The notes below the pieces were generated by a model. It was not told the DNA's origin, made no database searches, and saw only the letters and a program-made list of their open reading frames with translations. From an uncultured Brevibacillus sp. (GTDB taxonomy: Bacteria > Bacillota > Bacilli > Brevibacillales > Brevibacillaceae): DNA of 64,000 nt. The stretch is taken from positions 1 to 64,000 of the forward strand of contig CAMIVR010000002.1 of assembly GCA_946402065.1 (NCBI GenBank), read 5' to 3'. Below, one piece after another: positions 9,698-17,895 of this stretch (within the stretch, counting starts at the first letter, position 1; the number at the start of each line of letters is the position of its first letter). Made by a program: the position numbers and the translations under genes.

Positions 9698-10486
9698 CTA
9701 CATAAGCTGGCTCTTCCACCGATTGAGTGCCGAGCGCAGGCGAAAAATCGCTTTCGAGTGCAATTGTGAAATTCTCGAAGGTGATAAGTTCAACACTTCT
9801 GCGATTTCCGATAATGTCAGCTCTTCGAAATAAAACAGCGAGACGACGAGACGCTCCTTTTCCGGCAGCTTGTCAATAGTCAGACTCAACACTTCTTTTA
9901 GGTTGTTCTTTTCCGCTACGCTCTCCGGCCGCTCCGTCACTTCGTCGACAATGTACGAGTGCCGGGCCGTTTTTTGCTCGTCCTCGTCCCCTACTACCTC
10001 ATCAATGGAAACCATTGCAGCGAGCGACGTGTCGTAGAATACTTGCTGAATCTCTCTTTCCGACATGCCCAGATGCGCGCACAATTCTTGTTCCGTCGGC
10101 GTCCGCAAATTCAGTTGCTCCAAATATGTATACGCTTCGTCGATTTTCTTCGCTTTGTCCCTTACCGTACGAGGTATCCAGTCGTTTTCCCGCAAGCCGT
10201 CAATCATGGCTCCGCGAATCCGCCACATGGCATACGTTTCAAACTGCAACCCCCGCGTGTGATCAAACTTCGACAGCGCATCGAGCAGGCCCATGCGACC
10301 GTAGCTGATCAGGTCGTCCCGGTCAACATTGTTCGGCAGCCCAATGGCCAGACGAGCCGCAACTTTTGAAACCAGGGGCAAGTATTGTACGACAAGGTCC
10401 ACTTCGGCTTCTTTGCTGCCCTCGTCCTTCCACATGATCCACTTATCAAATTCTTTTGCTTTATCCTGGTTGTTTAAGCGAGCCAC
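9698..10486 (-). CDS. sigD: RNA polymerase sigma factor SigD (FliA)
   Basis: This alternative sigma factor directs transcription of flagellin, motor, autolysin and chemoreceptor genes. Region 2 is visible as LVVQYLPLVSKVA and then DLISYGRMGLLDALSKFD, with the promoter-melting segment FETYAMWRIRGAMIDGLREN. Region 4 ends the protein with LTLSEIAEVLNLSPSRISQL, a helix-turn-helix for the -35 element. Length 262 residues is normal. The GTG start at 10486 has GGTGG seven bases upstream. Its place late in the operon fits the B. subtilis pattern in which distance from the fla promoter limits SigD levels. Confidence 0.97.
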   Translation of the reverse strand: MARLNNQDKAKEFDKWIMWKDEGSKEAEVDLVVQYLPLVSKVAARLAIGLPNNVDRDDLISYGRMGLLDALSKFDHTRGLQFETYAMWRIRGAMIDGLRENDWIPRTVRDKAKKIDEAYTYLEQLNLRTPTEQELCAHLGMSEREIQQVFYDTSLAAMVSIDEVVGDEDEQKTARHSYIVDEVTERPESVAEKNNLKEVLSLTIDKLPEKERLVVSLFYFEELTLSEIAEVLNLSPSRISQLHSKAIFRLRSALNRWKSQLM

Positions 10487-10503
10487 CTCATAACCACCAA
10501 CCT

Positions 10504-10878
10504 TTATTCATCAGTTAACCGTCTAATTACGTTTGCGATGTTATCTGGAGTATGTACGTCTGCGTTTCGTTGGATTTTGTCCGTTACAAGTGGTGTAAAC
10601 GTATCAGGCGGTTCATTCTCTGATGCTTTTGGCAAATCGATCGCTGATTCCGATGGCGTAACAAGGTCGATATGATTACCAACTGCGTTCTCTTCTGTCG
10701 GCGGAAACAGCATTCTGACAAGCCAGCGAAAAATGTAGGCGATGAGAAAAAACAAGAGAAAGGCAACCAGTCCGCGTTCGAGGGAAACGAGCCAGACGTT
10801 TTCGGAAAGTGCCGTCAGAAAGATGACGATAAAGGCGATGACTCCGGCGAAAATATTTACCCGTATAGTTCCAGCCAT
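10504..10878 (-). CDS. Two-pass membrane protein of unknown function
   Basis: The 124-residue protein has two membrane segments (about residues 8-26 and 34-55) and a C-terminal cytoplasmic tail with no domain I recognise; the tail ends in TPDNIANVIRRL. ATG at 10878 has AAGGAAG eight bases upstream; a GTG at 10881 directly after the cheD stop is an alternative. It is wedged between cheD and sigD, where B. subtilis has no such gene. The tail with its Pro/Glu/Asp content may be a docking segment for a chemotaxis or switch protein, but this is speculation. Confidence 0.75.
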   Translation of the reverse strand: MAGTIRVNIFAGVIAFIVIFLTALSENVWLVSLERGLVAFLLFFLIAYIFRWLVRMLFPPTEENAVGNHIDLVTPSESAIDLPKASENEPPDTFTPLVTDKIQRNADVHTPDNIANVIRRLTDE

Positions 10879-10881
10879 CAC

Positions 10882-11367
10882 TCAGACTTCCTTGATCCCT
10901 TGATTTACAGTGCGAATTTGTAAAATTCCCGTGGCTGCATCCATTTCAATCGTTCTTCCGCAATTCCCGCCCGTCTCTTCCGCCACAATTCTGATTTTCG
11001 CCTGAGCAAGCATTTCCTTGCAGGCTTCCACATTGCGCGGTCCAATTCTCATCGTATCATTGCCTGATAGGAATGAAAACATTTGAGCCCCTCCCGCTAG
11101 CTTTGCTTTCATATTTCGGCACAGTGCCCCTTCTGACTCCATATCCTTGATCAGTTTGGGAATTGCAGTGTCTGCATATTTCCCGATATTTATTTCTGAC
11201 GATCTGCCAAGAGCTGAATCAGGCAGCATGACATGAGCCATCCCAGCTATTTTTTTGATTTCGTCATACAGTACTACGCCTACGCAGGAACCCAACCCTG
11301 TCGTACGAAGTCGATTTGGTGGTTTTGCGACGCCTAAATCAGCCATTCCTATCTTAATAATTTCCAT
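10882..11367 (-). CDS. cheD: Chemoreceptor glutamine deamidase CheD
   Basis: CheD deamidates glutamines of chemoreceptors and stimulates the phosphatase CheC. The catalytic Cys and His lie in GLGSCVGVVLYD and GMAHVMLPDS near residues 27 and 45. At 161 residues it has the family length. Its ATG lies 14 bases inside the end of cheC, so the two are translationally coupled, matching their physical partnership in Bacilli. Confidence 0.96.
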   Translation of the reverse strand: MEIIKIGMADLGVAKPPNRLRTTGLGSCVGVVLYDEIKKIAGMAHVMLPDSALGRSSEINIGKYADTAIPKLIKDMESEGALCRNMKAKLAGGAQMFSFLSGNDTMRIGPRNVEACKEMLAQAKIRIVAEETGGNCGRTIEMDAATGILQIRTVNQGIKEV

Positions 11368-11983
11368 CGAGTGGGACCCCTAATGATAAAAATAGTTTTT
11401 CCAGAGAGTCAGGATCGGGAATTAAGAAGAAATGTCCTTTGACCTCTTCGTTTCCTTCAAAAAACGCCGTGTTGATCGTCAGGGCATAGTCACCCGCTTG
11501 CCCCAGTTCGATCAAGCCGTAGCTCAAGATCGCCCCTGCCATGTCAATCGCCAGGGCAGGAACTGAAGGGTGCATGCTCAGATGCGTAAAGTCTGCGAGC
11601 GACGATAAATAGGAACCCGTTAAAATATTGCCGATTTCATGCAGAGCCGACATTTCCATTTCGCTCAGCTCTCCGGAGCCTCCCTCTACCATTCCCAGCA
11701 TTTGATGCAGCAGGTTGCGGGCAGAGTCCAGATCGACGATAAAAAACATGTTCCCCGGACAATCGCCCTCCACTCGCAGAAACACGGCGACGACAACTGA
11801 CTCTGCACCACCAACAAAGTCGGCAATTTCGTCAAACGTTATGATATTGACTTGCGGAACTTTCATGTCGACTTCTTTTTGGATCAGCTTGGACAGGGCA
11901 GTAGCAGCATGCCCCGCCCCGATATTGCCGACCTCTCGCAACACGTCAAATTGAAAGTCGCCAAACTTGTTAAAATTTGTCAT
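11354..11983 (-). CDS. cheC: CheY-P phosphatase CheC
   Basis: CheC dephosphorylates CheY-P during adaptation and is enhanced by CheD. The two active-site helices of the CheC/FliY/CheX family are visible as DVLREVGNIGAGHAATALSK near the N-terminus and EMSALHEIGNILTGSYLSSL in the middle, each with the expected Glu and Asn (E-x2-N). The 209-residue length is normal. It follows cheW by three bases. Confidence 0.96.
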   Translation of the reverse strand: MTNFNKFGDFQFDVLREVGNIGAGHAATALSKLIQKEVDMKVPQVNIITFDEIADFVGGAESVVVAVFLRVEGDCPGNMFFIVDLDSARNLLHQMLGMVEGGSGELSEMEMSALHEIGNILTGSYLSSLADFTHLSMHPSVPALAIDMAGAILSYGLIELGQAGDYALTINTAFFEGNEEVKGHFFLIPDPDSLEKLFLSLGVPLDGNY

Positions 11984-11986
11984 AGA

Positions 11987-12463
11987 TCAAACCTCAAAGG
12001 AATCTAGTTGTTTCATCTCTTCCGTGTTTAAGACTTTGTCCAGATTGAGCAGAATCAGCAGTCGTTTTTCCAGCTTGGCAACACCGCGCAAGTAAGCAGC
12101 CTCAACGCCTCCAACCACTTCCGGCGGCGGCTCAATGGCATTAACGGAGATGTCGATTACGTCGTTGGCTGCATCGACGATCAGCCCAACCTCCAGCTCG
12201 CCTACAGCCACGATAATAATCCGCGTTGATTCGGTGTAAGCAGCTTCTTCCAGTCCGAAGCGGCTGCGCAAATCGATGATCGGCGTAACGACGCCGCGCA
12301 GGTTGATAACGCCCTTGACGAATTTCGGCGTGCGCGGTACACGGGTGATATGTTCAAGCTTTTCAATGGATTTTACCTGGTTTACTTCTACGCCGTACTC
12401 CTCGTCCTTCAAGCGAAACACGATAACTTTTACTTCACTTACGATCTCTTTTTGTTCGATCAT
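11987..12463 (-). CDS. cheW: Chemotaxis coupling protein CheW
   Basis: CheW links chemoreceptors to the kinase CheA at the cell poles. The 158-residue single-domain protein shows the family core: FRLKDEEYGVEVNQVKSIE, then ITRVPRTPKFVKGVINLRG and PIIDLRSRFGL. The ATG at 12463 is preceded by AAGGAGG with an eight-base spacing. It lies 13 bases after cheA. Confidence 0.97.
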   Translation of the reverse strand: MIEQKEIVSEVKVIVFRLKDEEYGVEVNQVKSIEKLEHITRVPRTPKFVKGVINLRGVVTPIIDLRSRFGLEEAAYTESTRIIIVAVGELEVGLIVDAANDVIDISVNAIEPPPEVVGGVEAAYLRGVAKLEKRLLILLNLDKVLNTEEMKQLDSFEV

Positions 12464-12476
12464 GTGATTCCCTCCT

Positions 12477-14546
12477 TTACTTAATGAGCGCGTTGCAGTC
12501 GATGATCAGGGCTACCTGTCCGTCTCCGAGGATCGTCGCTCCGGAGATGGAGAAGACGTTGACCAGGTACTTTCCGAGTGATTTTAAGACAATCTCTTGT
12601 TGCCCGATGAACGAATCGACTACCAGGCCTGCCATTTTCTCTCCTTTGCGAACGATGACGACTGCCACTTCATCATCCTTGGCAGAACCATTGTCCGGAA
12701 TTTGGAAAATATCCTTCAGCGAGACCAAAGGAACGACTTTTCCGCGGAAATCGATGACTTTTTGACGGTGTGCCATCATGATTTCGTCCTTGCGGAACAC
12801 AGCTGTCTCAATAATCGAACTGAGCGGTACGGCAAATTTCTCATCCTCCACCTGTACGAGCATCGCAGAGATGATGGAAAGTGTCAGCGGCAACTGAATC
12901 AGGAATGTCGTCCCCTGGCCTCTGACCGAATCGACACCGACAGAGCCGCCGAGCGATTCGATCTTCGTCTTCACGACATCCAGCCCGACTCCGCGGCCGG
13001 AGATGTCCGATACGACATCAGCCGTACTAAATCCGGATGCGAAGAGCAGCTCGAAAATTTGTCTGTCCGTCAAAGTTTCAGCCAGAGCCGGATTGACGAT
13101 TCCGCGTTCCAGCGCTTTTTTCAACACTTTGTCTTTATTGATGCCGGCACCGTCATCACGAACTTCAATAAATACGTGGTTTCCGCTATGGTATGCCTTC
13201 AAGTGAACCGTTCCCTCAAGCGGTTTACCGGCTTTTTTCCGCTCTTCGGTGGACTCGATGCCGTGGTCGATGGAATTGCGCAGCAGATGGACGAGCGGAT
13301 CGCCGATCTCATCGATTACCGTACGGTCCAATTCCGTTTCCGCACCATATATTTCCAAATTCACTTTTTTGTTCAGCTCTTTGGCCAAATCGCGCAGCAT
13401 CCGCGGGAAGCGATTGAATACTTGCTCGACTGGAACCATCCGCATCGTCAGGATGATGTTCTGCAAATCGCCGCTGATCCGGCTCATATGCTCGACTGTT
13501 TCCTGCAGCTCGCTCTTGCCCAGCTCACGGGCGAGCTGCTCCAGTCGTCCGCGATCGATAACCAATTCGCTGAACAGGTTCATCAGAATATCCAGACGCT
13601 CAATATCGACGCGGATCGTCTTCCCGGTAGAGACTTTTTTGGCATTCGCTGCCTGAGTGGCATCCACTTGCTTTTTATTCTCCGCAACGACTGCCTGAGC
13701 AGCCGCTACCTGATTTCCATTCGATGGCTCAGGCTGTGTGCTCTGCATTTGCACCGGTTCCACGATGACTTCGTCAATTTCGGAAATATTCGCAATTAGC
13801 TTGTGGATTTTGTCAGCCGTGTTGTTAGAGATATAGACGACTTCAAACGAATTGTCGAAGCGCTCATTCTCAATGTCCTCCACGCTTGGCTTGGATTTGA
13901 TTACTTCCCCGGCTGATTCGAGCGAATCAAACACCATATAGGCCCGAGCCGCTTTCAGCAGGCAATCACTGCGCAGCGTAACTTTAATCCAGAACGGATT
14001 GCTCCCTGCTTCTTTTGACTGTTTCATTACCGTCAGGGCGTACTCGTCAAGCTCATAGTCTCTGCCCGCAGTCTGAGCGGCGTCAGGGGCAGCTGACCCA
14101 CTTGCAGGCGATTCCGCTATTGGCGCTTCTGTCGCCGTTCCTTGCTGGCTTGAAGCTGATGGAATATCACCAGCGACGATTGAGCGGAGCTTGCCGACTG
14201 GACCGGAAACGTCAGCAGACCCGTTTCCGCCTTCAATAATGTTGTAAACCATGCCTTCCATCAAATCGACACTCTGGAAAATGACATCCATAATGTCGCT
14301 GTTCGTACGCAACTTGTGATTGCGAATCAAGTCGAGCACATTTTCCGCTTCGTGGGTCAAGCTCGCCATATCTTCAAACCCCATCGTCGCTGCCATTCCT
14401 TTCAGCGTATGGGCGGAACGAAAAATTTCATTGACAATCTGAATATTCTCCGGATCATTTTCCAACAGCAGCAAGTTCGCATTAATCGCTTGCAGATGTT
14501 CCTTTGATTCCTCGATAAACATGTCTAAATATTGATTCATATCCAT
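12477..14546 (-). CDS. cheA: Chemotaxis sensor histidine kinase CheA
   Basis: CheA autophosphorylates in response to receptors and passes phosphate to CheY and CheB. Domains in order: HPt with the phospho-His in FRSAHTLKGMAATMGF (His46), a linker and P2-type CheY-binding region (about 180-265), a second Ala/Gln-rich linker, dimerisation (about 315-380), HATPase with HLLRNSIDHGIES and VRDDGAGI, and a C-terminal CheW-like domain. The 689-residue length is normal. The ATG at 14546 has GGGAGGTGG about nine bases upstream. Confidence 0.98.
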   Translation of the reverse strand: MDMNQYLDMFIEESKEHLQAINANLLLLENDPENIQIVNEIFRSAHTLKGMAATMGFEDMASLTHEAENVLDLIRNHKLRTNSDIMDVIFQSVDLMEGMVYNIIEGGNGSADVSGPVGKLRSIVAGDIPSASSQQGTATEAPIAESPASGSAAPDAAQTAGRDYELDEYALTVMKQSKEAGSNPFWIKVTLRSDCLLKAARAYMVFDSLESAGEVIKSKPSVEDIENERFDNSFEVVYISNNTADKIHKLIANISEIDEVIVEPVQMQSTQPEPSNGNQVAAAQAVVAENKKQVDATQAANAKKVSTGKTIRVDIERLDILMNLFSELVIDRGRLEQLARELGKSELQETVEHMSRISGDLQNIILTMRMVPVEQVFNRFPRMLRDLAKELNKKVNLEIYGAETELDRTVIDEIGDPLVHLLRNSIDHGIESTEERKKAGKPLEGTVHLKAYHSGNHVFIEVRDDGAGINKDKVLKKALERGIVNPALAETLTDRQIFELLFASGFSTADVVSDISGRGVGLDVVKTKIESLGGSVGVDSVRGQGTTFLIQLPLTLSIISAMLVQVEDEKFAVPLSSIIETAVFRKDEIMMAHRQKVIDFRGKVVPLVSLKDIFQIPDNGSAKDDEVAVVIVRKGEKMAGLVVDSFIGQQEIVLKSLGKYLVNVFSISGATILGDGQVALIIDCNALIK

Positions 14547-14566
14547 CTGTTTGATCCACCTCCCGA

Positions 14567-15673
14567 TCAGTTAACGAGCCGTACTAGGGTCTCAGCTATT
14601 TTTTCTAAAGGAACCACTTTGTCTGCCAAGCCTGCTTGAATGGCAACACGCGGCATTCCAAAGACGACACAACTCGATTCATCTTCCACAATACTCGTAA
14701 CAGGTCCAGCGGCCTTCATCTGCTGCAAGCCTTTAGTGCCGTCACTGCCCATGCCTGTCATGATAATCGCCCATTTGCTAACATTTGTCAATTTGCTCAC
14801 AGATTCGAATAATACGTCAACGGACGGACGATGTCCATTACGCGGCTCAGCCTGGTGCAGCAAGGCTTTCAACTGTCCCGCCTGCTCAATCACTTCAAAA
14901 TGATATCCGCCCGGTGCAATGTAGACGGTGCCGCCTTCCAATAGTTGCCCATTTTCCGCTTCCATCACTTTGAGGTGGCACAAGGTATCCAGCCGTTGTG
15001 CCAACGAACGGGTAAAGCCGGCTGGCATGTGCTGGACGACGACTATCGCAGGACCGAATGAAGCGGGAATTTCCGTCAGCAGTGTTTGCAAGGCTTTCGG
15101 GCCGCCCGTCGAAGTGCCGATGGCTACAATTTTGCTGACCCGCCCCGCCGTGGTTGCAGTCGGTTTGATGACAGATGGCGTTGCGGGTTCAGGAGGCTTC
15201 AGTGACTGTGGCACCGCTGCCGAAAATGACGGCTTTTGTCTTTGAGGGGTGCTTGATCTTCGGTGTCTTACCGTGCTCGAGGCAGCGTCTTTGACCCTTT
15301 CCACGATGTTGTGTGCTTCTTTCTGTATGTCTAATGAGATCGGACCGGAAGGCTTGGTGACAAAATCAATCGCCCCCAGTTCAAGAGCGCGGATCGTCGC
15401 ATCGGCTCCCTCTCTCGTCAAACTGCTCAGCATGACGATTGGCAGCGGATGCTCGTCCATCAGTCTTTCCAGTGCTTCCAGTCCGTTCATTATCGGCATT
15501 TCAATATCAAGGGTAACGACATCAGGTTGAAGTGCTTTGACTTTTTCGATACACTCTTGCCCGTTCTTCGCACGATCAATCACTTCTATAGAAGGATCGC
15601 TGACTAAAATATCAGATATGACTTTGCGCATAAATGCTGAATCATCCACGACGAGCACTCGGATTTTTCTCAT
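14567..15673 (-). CDS. cheB: Chemoreceptor glutamate methylesterase CheB
   Basis: CheB demethylates (and in many species deamidates) chemoreceptors. An N-terminal receiver domain has the phospho-acceptor Asp56 in VVTLDIEMP and the acidic pair VVDDS. A ~60-residue variable linker (about 125-180) joins a C-terminal methylesterase with the Ser, His and Asp of the catalytic triad in GTSTGGPKAL, VVVQHMPAGF and MTGMGSDGT. ATG at 15673 (MRKIRVLVV) was chosen over an ATG seven codons earlier because GGGAG precedes it. Confidence 0.97.
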   Translation of the reverse strand: MRKIRVLVVDDSAFMRKVISDILVSDPSIEVIDRAKNGQECIEKVKALQPDVVTLDIEMPIMNGLEALERLMDEHPLPIVMLSSLTREGADATIRALELGAIDFVTKPSGPISLDIQKEAHNIVERVKDAASSTVRHRRSSTPQRQKPSFSAAVPQSLKPPEPATPSVIKPTATTAGRVSKIVAIGTSTGGPKALQTLLTEIPASFGPAIVVVQHMPAGFTRSLAQRLDTLCHLKVMEAENGQLLEGGTVYIAPGGYHFEVIEQAGQLKALLHQAEPRNGHRPSVDVLFESVSKLTNVSKWAIIMTGMGSDGTKGLQQMKAAGPVTSIVEDESSCVVFGMPRVAIQAGLADKVVPLEKIAETLVRLVN

Positions 15674-15710
15674 ATTTTCTCTGCTCCCTTCCATTGTGTT
15701 TTGATCAGCT

Positions 15711-16580
15711 TTAGCGAATCAACTGCTTCATTTTGGCAAGAAACCCTCTTAATCCGCCTGTTTCCTGGCTTGGCGACACTTCCGCCGCATTAGCTATGTA
15801 CGTTTTTACCAGATCACGAATTCCTTTGGCTGCCAAGGAGTTAGGATAAGAAAGGAAAAATGGCTTTTGCTGCTTCACAGCCTTGGAAACATATGAATCG
15901 TCAGGAACAAACCCCAATGTGGTCAATTCAAGATTAAGAAAGCGCTTGGCTACAAGTGTTAGCTTATCCGCCGTAAATTTTCCTTCGCGTACCGAGCTTG
16001 CCCGGTTTACAATCAATCGAATGCTGGTTTGCGGATTCTTGGAGTGGATCATTTTGATTACGGCGTAGGCGTCTGTAATGGAAGTCGGCTCTGGCGTGGT
16101 GACAAGCACGACTTCGTCGGCAGAGAGGATACAACGCATCGATTCATTGGAGATGCCAGCACCCGTATCGAATAGCACTGTGTCGGCATAACCGTGCAGG
16201 AATTCCAACTGGTTGAACAGCCGATTGAGCTTTTCATCGTCAAACTGCATGATTTGCGTAAACCCTGTGCCACCAGCGATAAACTCCAGTCCATTCGGTC
16301 CCTTCTCGACGATGTCCCAAATCGACGTATCGGGCTCGAGCAAATGGAGCAGGTTTTTCTTCGGCGAAACCCCCATCAGTACGTCAAGGTTGGCAAAGCC
16401 CAGATCGGCGTCAAAAATCACGACCTTTTGCCCTTGCTCCACGAGTCCTAGAGCAAAATTGAGCGTAAAATTCGATTTCCCTACTCCCCCCTTGCCACTC
16501 GTAACGGTGATCAACCTGGTTGGTCGACCTTCTGCTCTTCGCTGCAGTCGCTCTCGTAGTTGTTCCGCCTGATCACGCAT
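15711..16580 (-). CDS. flhG: MinD-like ATPase FlhG (YlxH)
   Basis: FlhG works with FlhF to set the number and placement of flagella. The deviant Walker A motif TSGKGGVGKSN lies at residues 27-37, and IFDADLGFANLDVL (Walker A-prime region) and VLFDTGAGIS (Walker B) follow. The N-terminal 20 residues carry a Gln/Arg-rich stretch (DQAEQLRERLQRR) typical of the FlhF-activating segment. The 289-residue length fits. Its ATG overlaps the flhF end by eight bases. Confidence 0.96.
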   Translation of the reverse strand: MRDQAEQLRERLQRRAEGRPTRLITVTSGKGGVGKSNFTLNFALGLVEQGQKVVIFDADLGFANLDVLMGVSPKKNLLHLLEPDTSIWDIVEKGPNGLEFIAGGTGFTQIMQFDDEKLNRLFNQLEFLHGYADTVLFDTGAGISNESMRCILSADEVVLVTTPEPTSITDAYAVIKMIHSKNPQTSIRLIVNRASSVREGKFTADKLTLVAKRFLNLELTTLGFVPDDSYVSKAVKQQKPFFLSYPNSLAAKGIRDLVKTYIANAAEVSPSQETGGLRGFLAKMKQLIR

Positions 16581-17895
16581 ACGCCACGTCTCCTACGATC
16601 ATTTTCGTTACGATGTCCGAAGAGGCGATGACGATATCATCCGGTACGTTTTGTCCGACTGTTATGTACGAGAGTGGCAGTGCGAAATTTTTGGTTACAT
16701 TTAAGATGGCTCCGTATGCCTGCGTCTCATCCGCCTTTGTAAAAATCACCCGGGCAATAACATCGTGGAAATTACTGATGATCGGTTTCATGTCGATGTA
16801 TTTGGATGACAAGCTGAGCACCAGGTAATTTTGACTCGTCTCGCCGTGCAAAAGAAATGTTTTGATACCCTGAACGAATTCGTCATTGCGGTAGTTGCGG
16901 CCTGCAGTATCGATGAAAATCAAGTCGCAATGCTCCAACCGCTCCATCGCTTGCGCTAATTCCTTCGGGGAAAAAACGACTTCCACTGGTACGTTCAGTA
17001 TGTTTGCATACGTTTTTAATTGCTCTACAGCGCCAATGCGGAATGTATCCGTCGTGATGAATCCGACTTTTCGCTTGTCTTTCAGCATGGCTTCCGCGGC
17101 GAGTTTGGCGATTGTCGTCGTCTTGCCCACTCCCGTCGGGCCAAAGAAAAAAGCGAATTTGGTCGTGTGCCCAAGCTTGAGTGAACCCTTCGTCGCTTCG
17201 CTGAGCATGTGCTGAATAATTTCACCCGTTTTTTCGAACGCTTGCTGCTCGCTTGTGCCGAGCGGGTTCGGCAGCGCTTTGAGAAGCTCTGTGATGATCT
17301 GGGCGATCAGCGGTTCTTCTACTTCCTGTTTTACCAGTCGGTCGCGCACGGCCAAGACGCAAGCCGGCAAATTCGCGTTTGCTTCAGCCTGCACGAGCAC
17401 TTTCTGAAATACCTCACGCATACCGCGCAGCTCTTTGGCAATTTCACCGGTGAGCTCCGCTTCCTGCTGCTTCCGAACCGTTTCGGCTTGTGCCACTGCC
17501 GCATGGGCCGTCTCCTGATTGCTGTGACTAACCGCTCCTGCCAAGTTCGGTTTTGCCTCCCCCCGACTGTTGGGACTGACAGGCATAGCTGCGTTTGGCT
17601 TTTTCTCGGGCAAATCGACTGGTTTGGCTGTCGTGCGCTGGTATGCTTGCTTTGCTGCGAATGAATTGCTGCCCGCTGACATGCGTTCTGGCTGCTTGGA
17701 CTGCTCGGCTTTTTCGGCAGCCGCTTTTGGATCAATTGCCGCGATCACTTCAATCTGTTGTTTGGCAAAAAATCCAAGGATACCACCCGTTTTTACCTGC
17801 TTTGTATTGAGGATGATGGCGTCACTCCCAAGATCAACGCGGATTTTTTCCAGTGCATCTGGCATCGAGTCTACTACATACCGCTTAACCCTCAT
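16573..17895 (-). CDS. flhF: SRP-family GTPase FlhF
   Basis: FlhF is an SRP-type GTPase that recruits early flagellar parts. It has the expected layout: a basic N-terminal B domain (about 1-140, with an Ala/Gln/Lys-rich disordered end), an N helical region, and a GTPase G domain with P-loop [10 protein letters not shown] at 251-260, TTDTFRIGAVEQL and FIDTAGRNYRND. The ATG overlaps the flhA stop by one base (TAATG). 440 residues is somewhat longer than the B. subtilis protein, due to the N-terminal linker. Confidence 0.96.
   Translation of the reverse strand: MRVKRYVVDSMPDALEKIRVDLGSDAIILNTKQVKTGGILGFFAKQQIEVIAAIDPKAAAEKAEQSKQPERMSAGSNSFAAKQAYQRTTAKPVDLPEKKPNAAMPVSPNSRGEAKPNLAGAVSHSNQETAHAAVAQAETVRKQQEAELTGEIAKELRGMREVFQKVLVQAEANANLPACVLAVRDRLVKQEVEEPLIAQIITELLKALPNPLGTSEQQAFEKTGEIIQHMLSEATKGSLKLGHTTKFAFFFGPTGVGKTTTIAKLAAEAMLKDKRKVGFITTDTFRIGAVEQLKTYANILNVPVEVVFSPKELAQAMERLEHCDLIFIDTAGRNYRNDEFVQGIKTFLLHGETSQNYLVLSLSSKYIDMKPIISNFHDVIARVIFTKADETQAYGAILNVTKNFALPLSYITVGQNVPDDIVIASSDIVTKMIVGDVAYA

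Noticed and set aside
12597-13799. 400-codon plus-strand open frame
   Set aside because: It is antisense to cheA throughout, and its composition (rich in His, Arg, Gln) is that of a mirror frame; cheA has every family motif.
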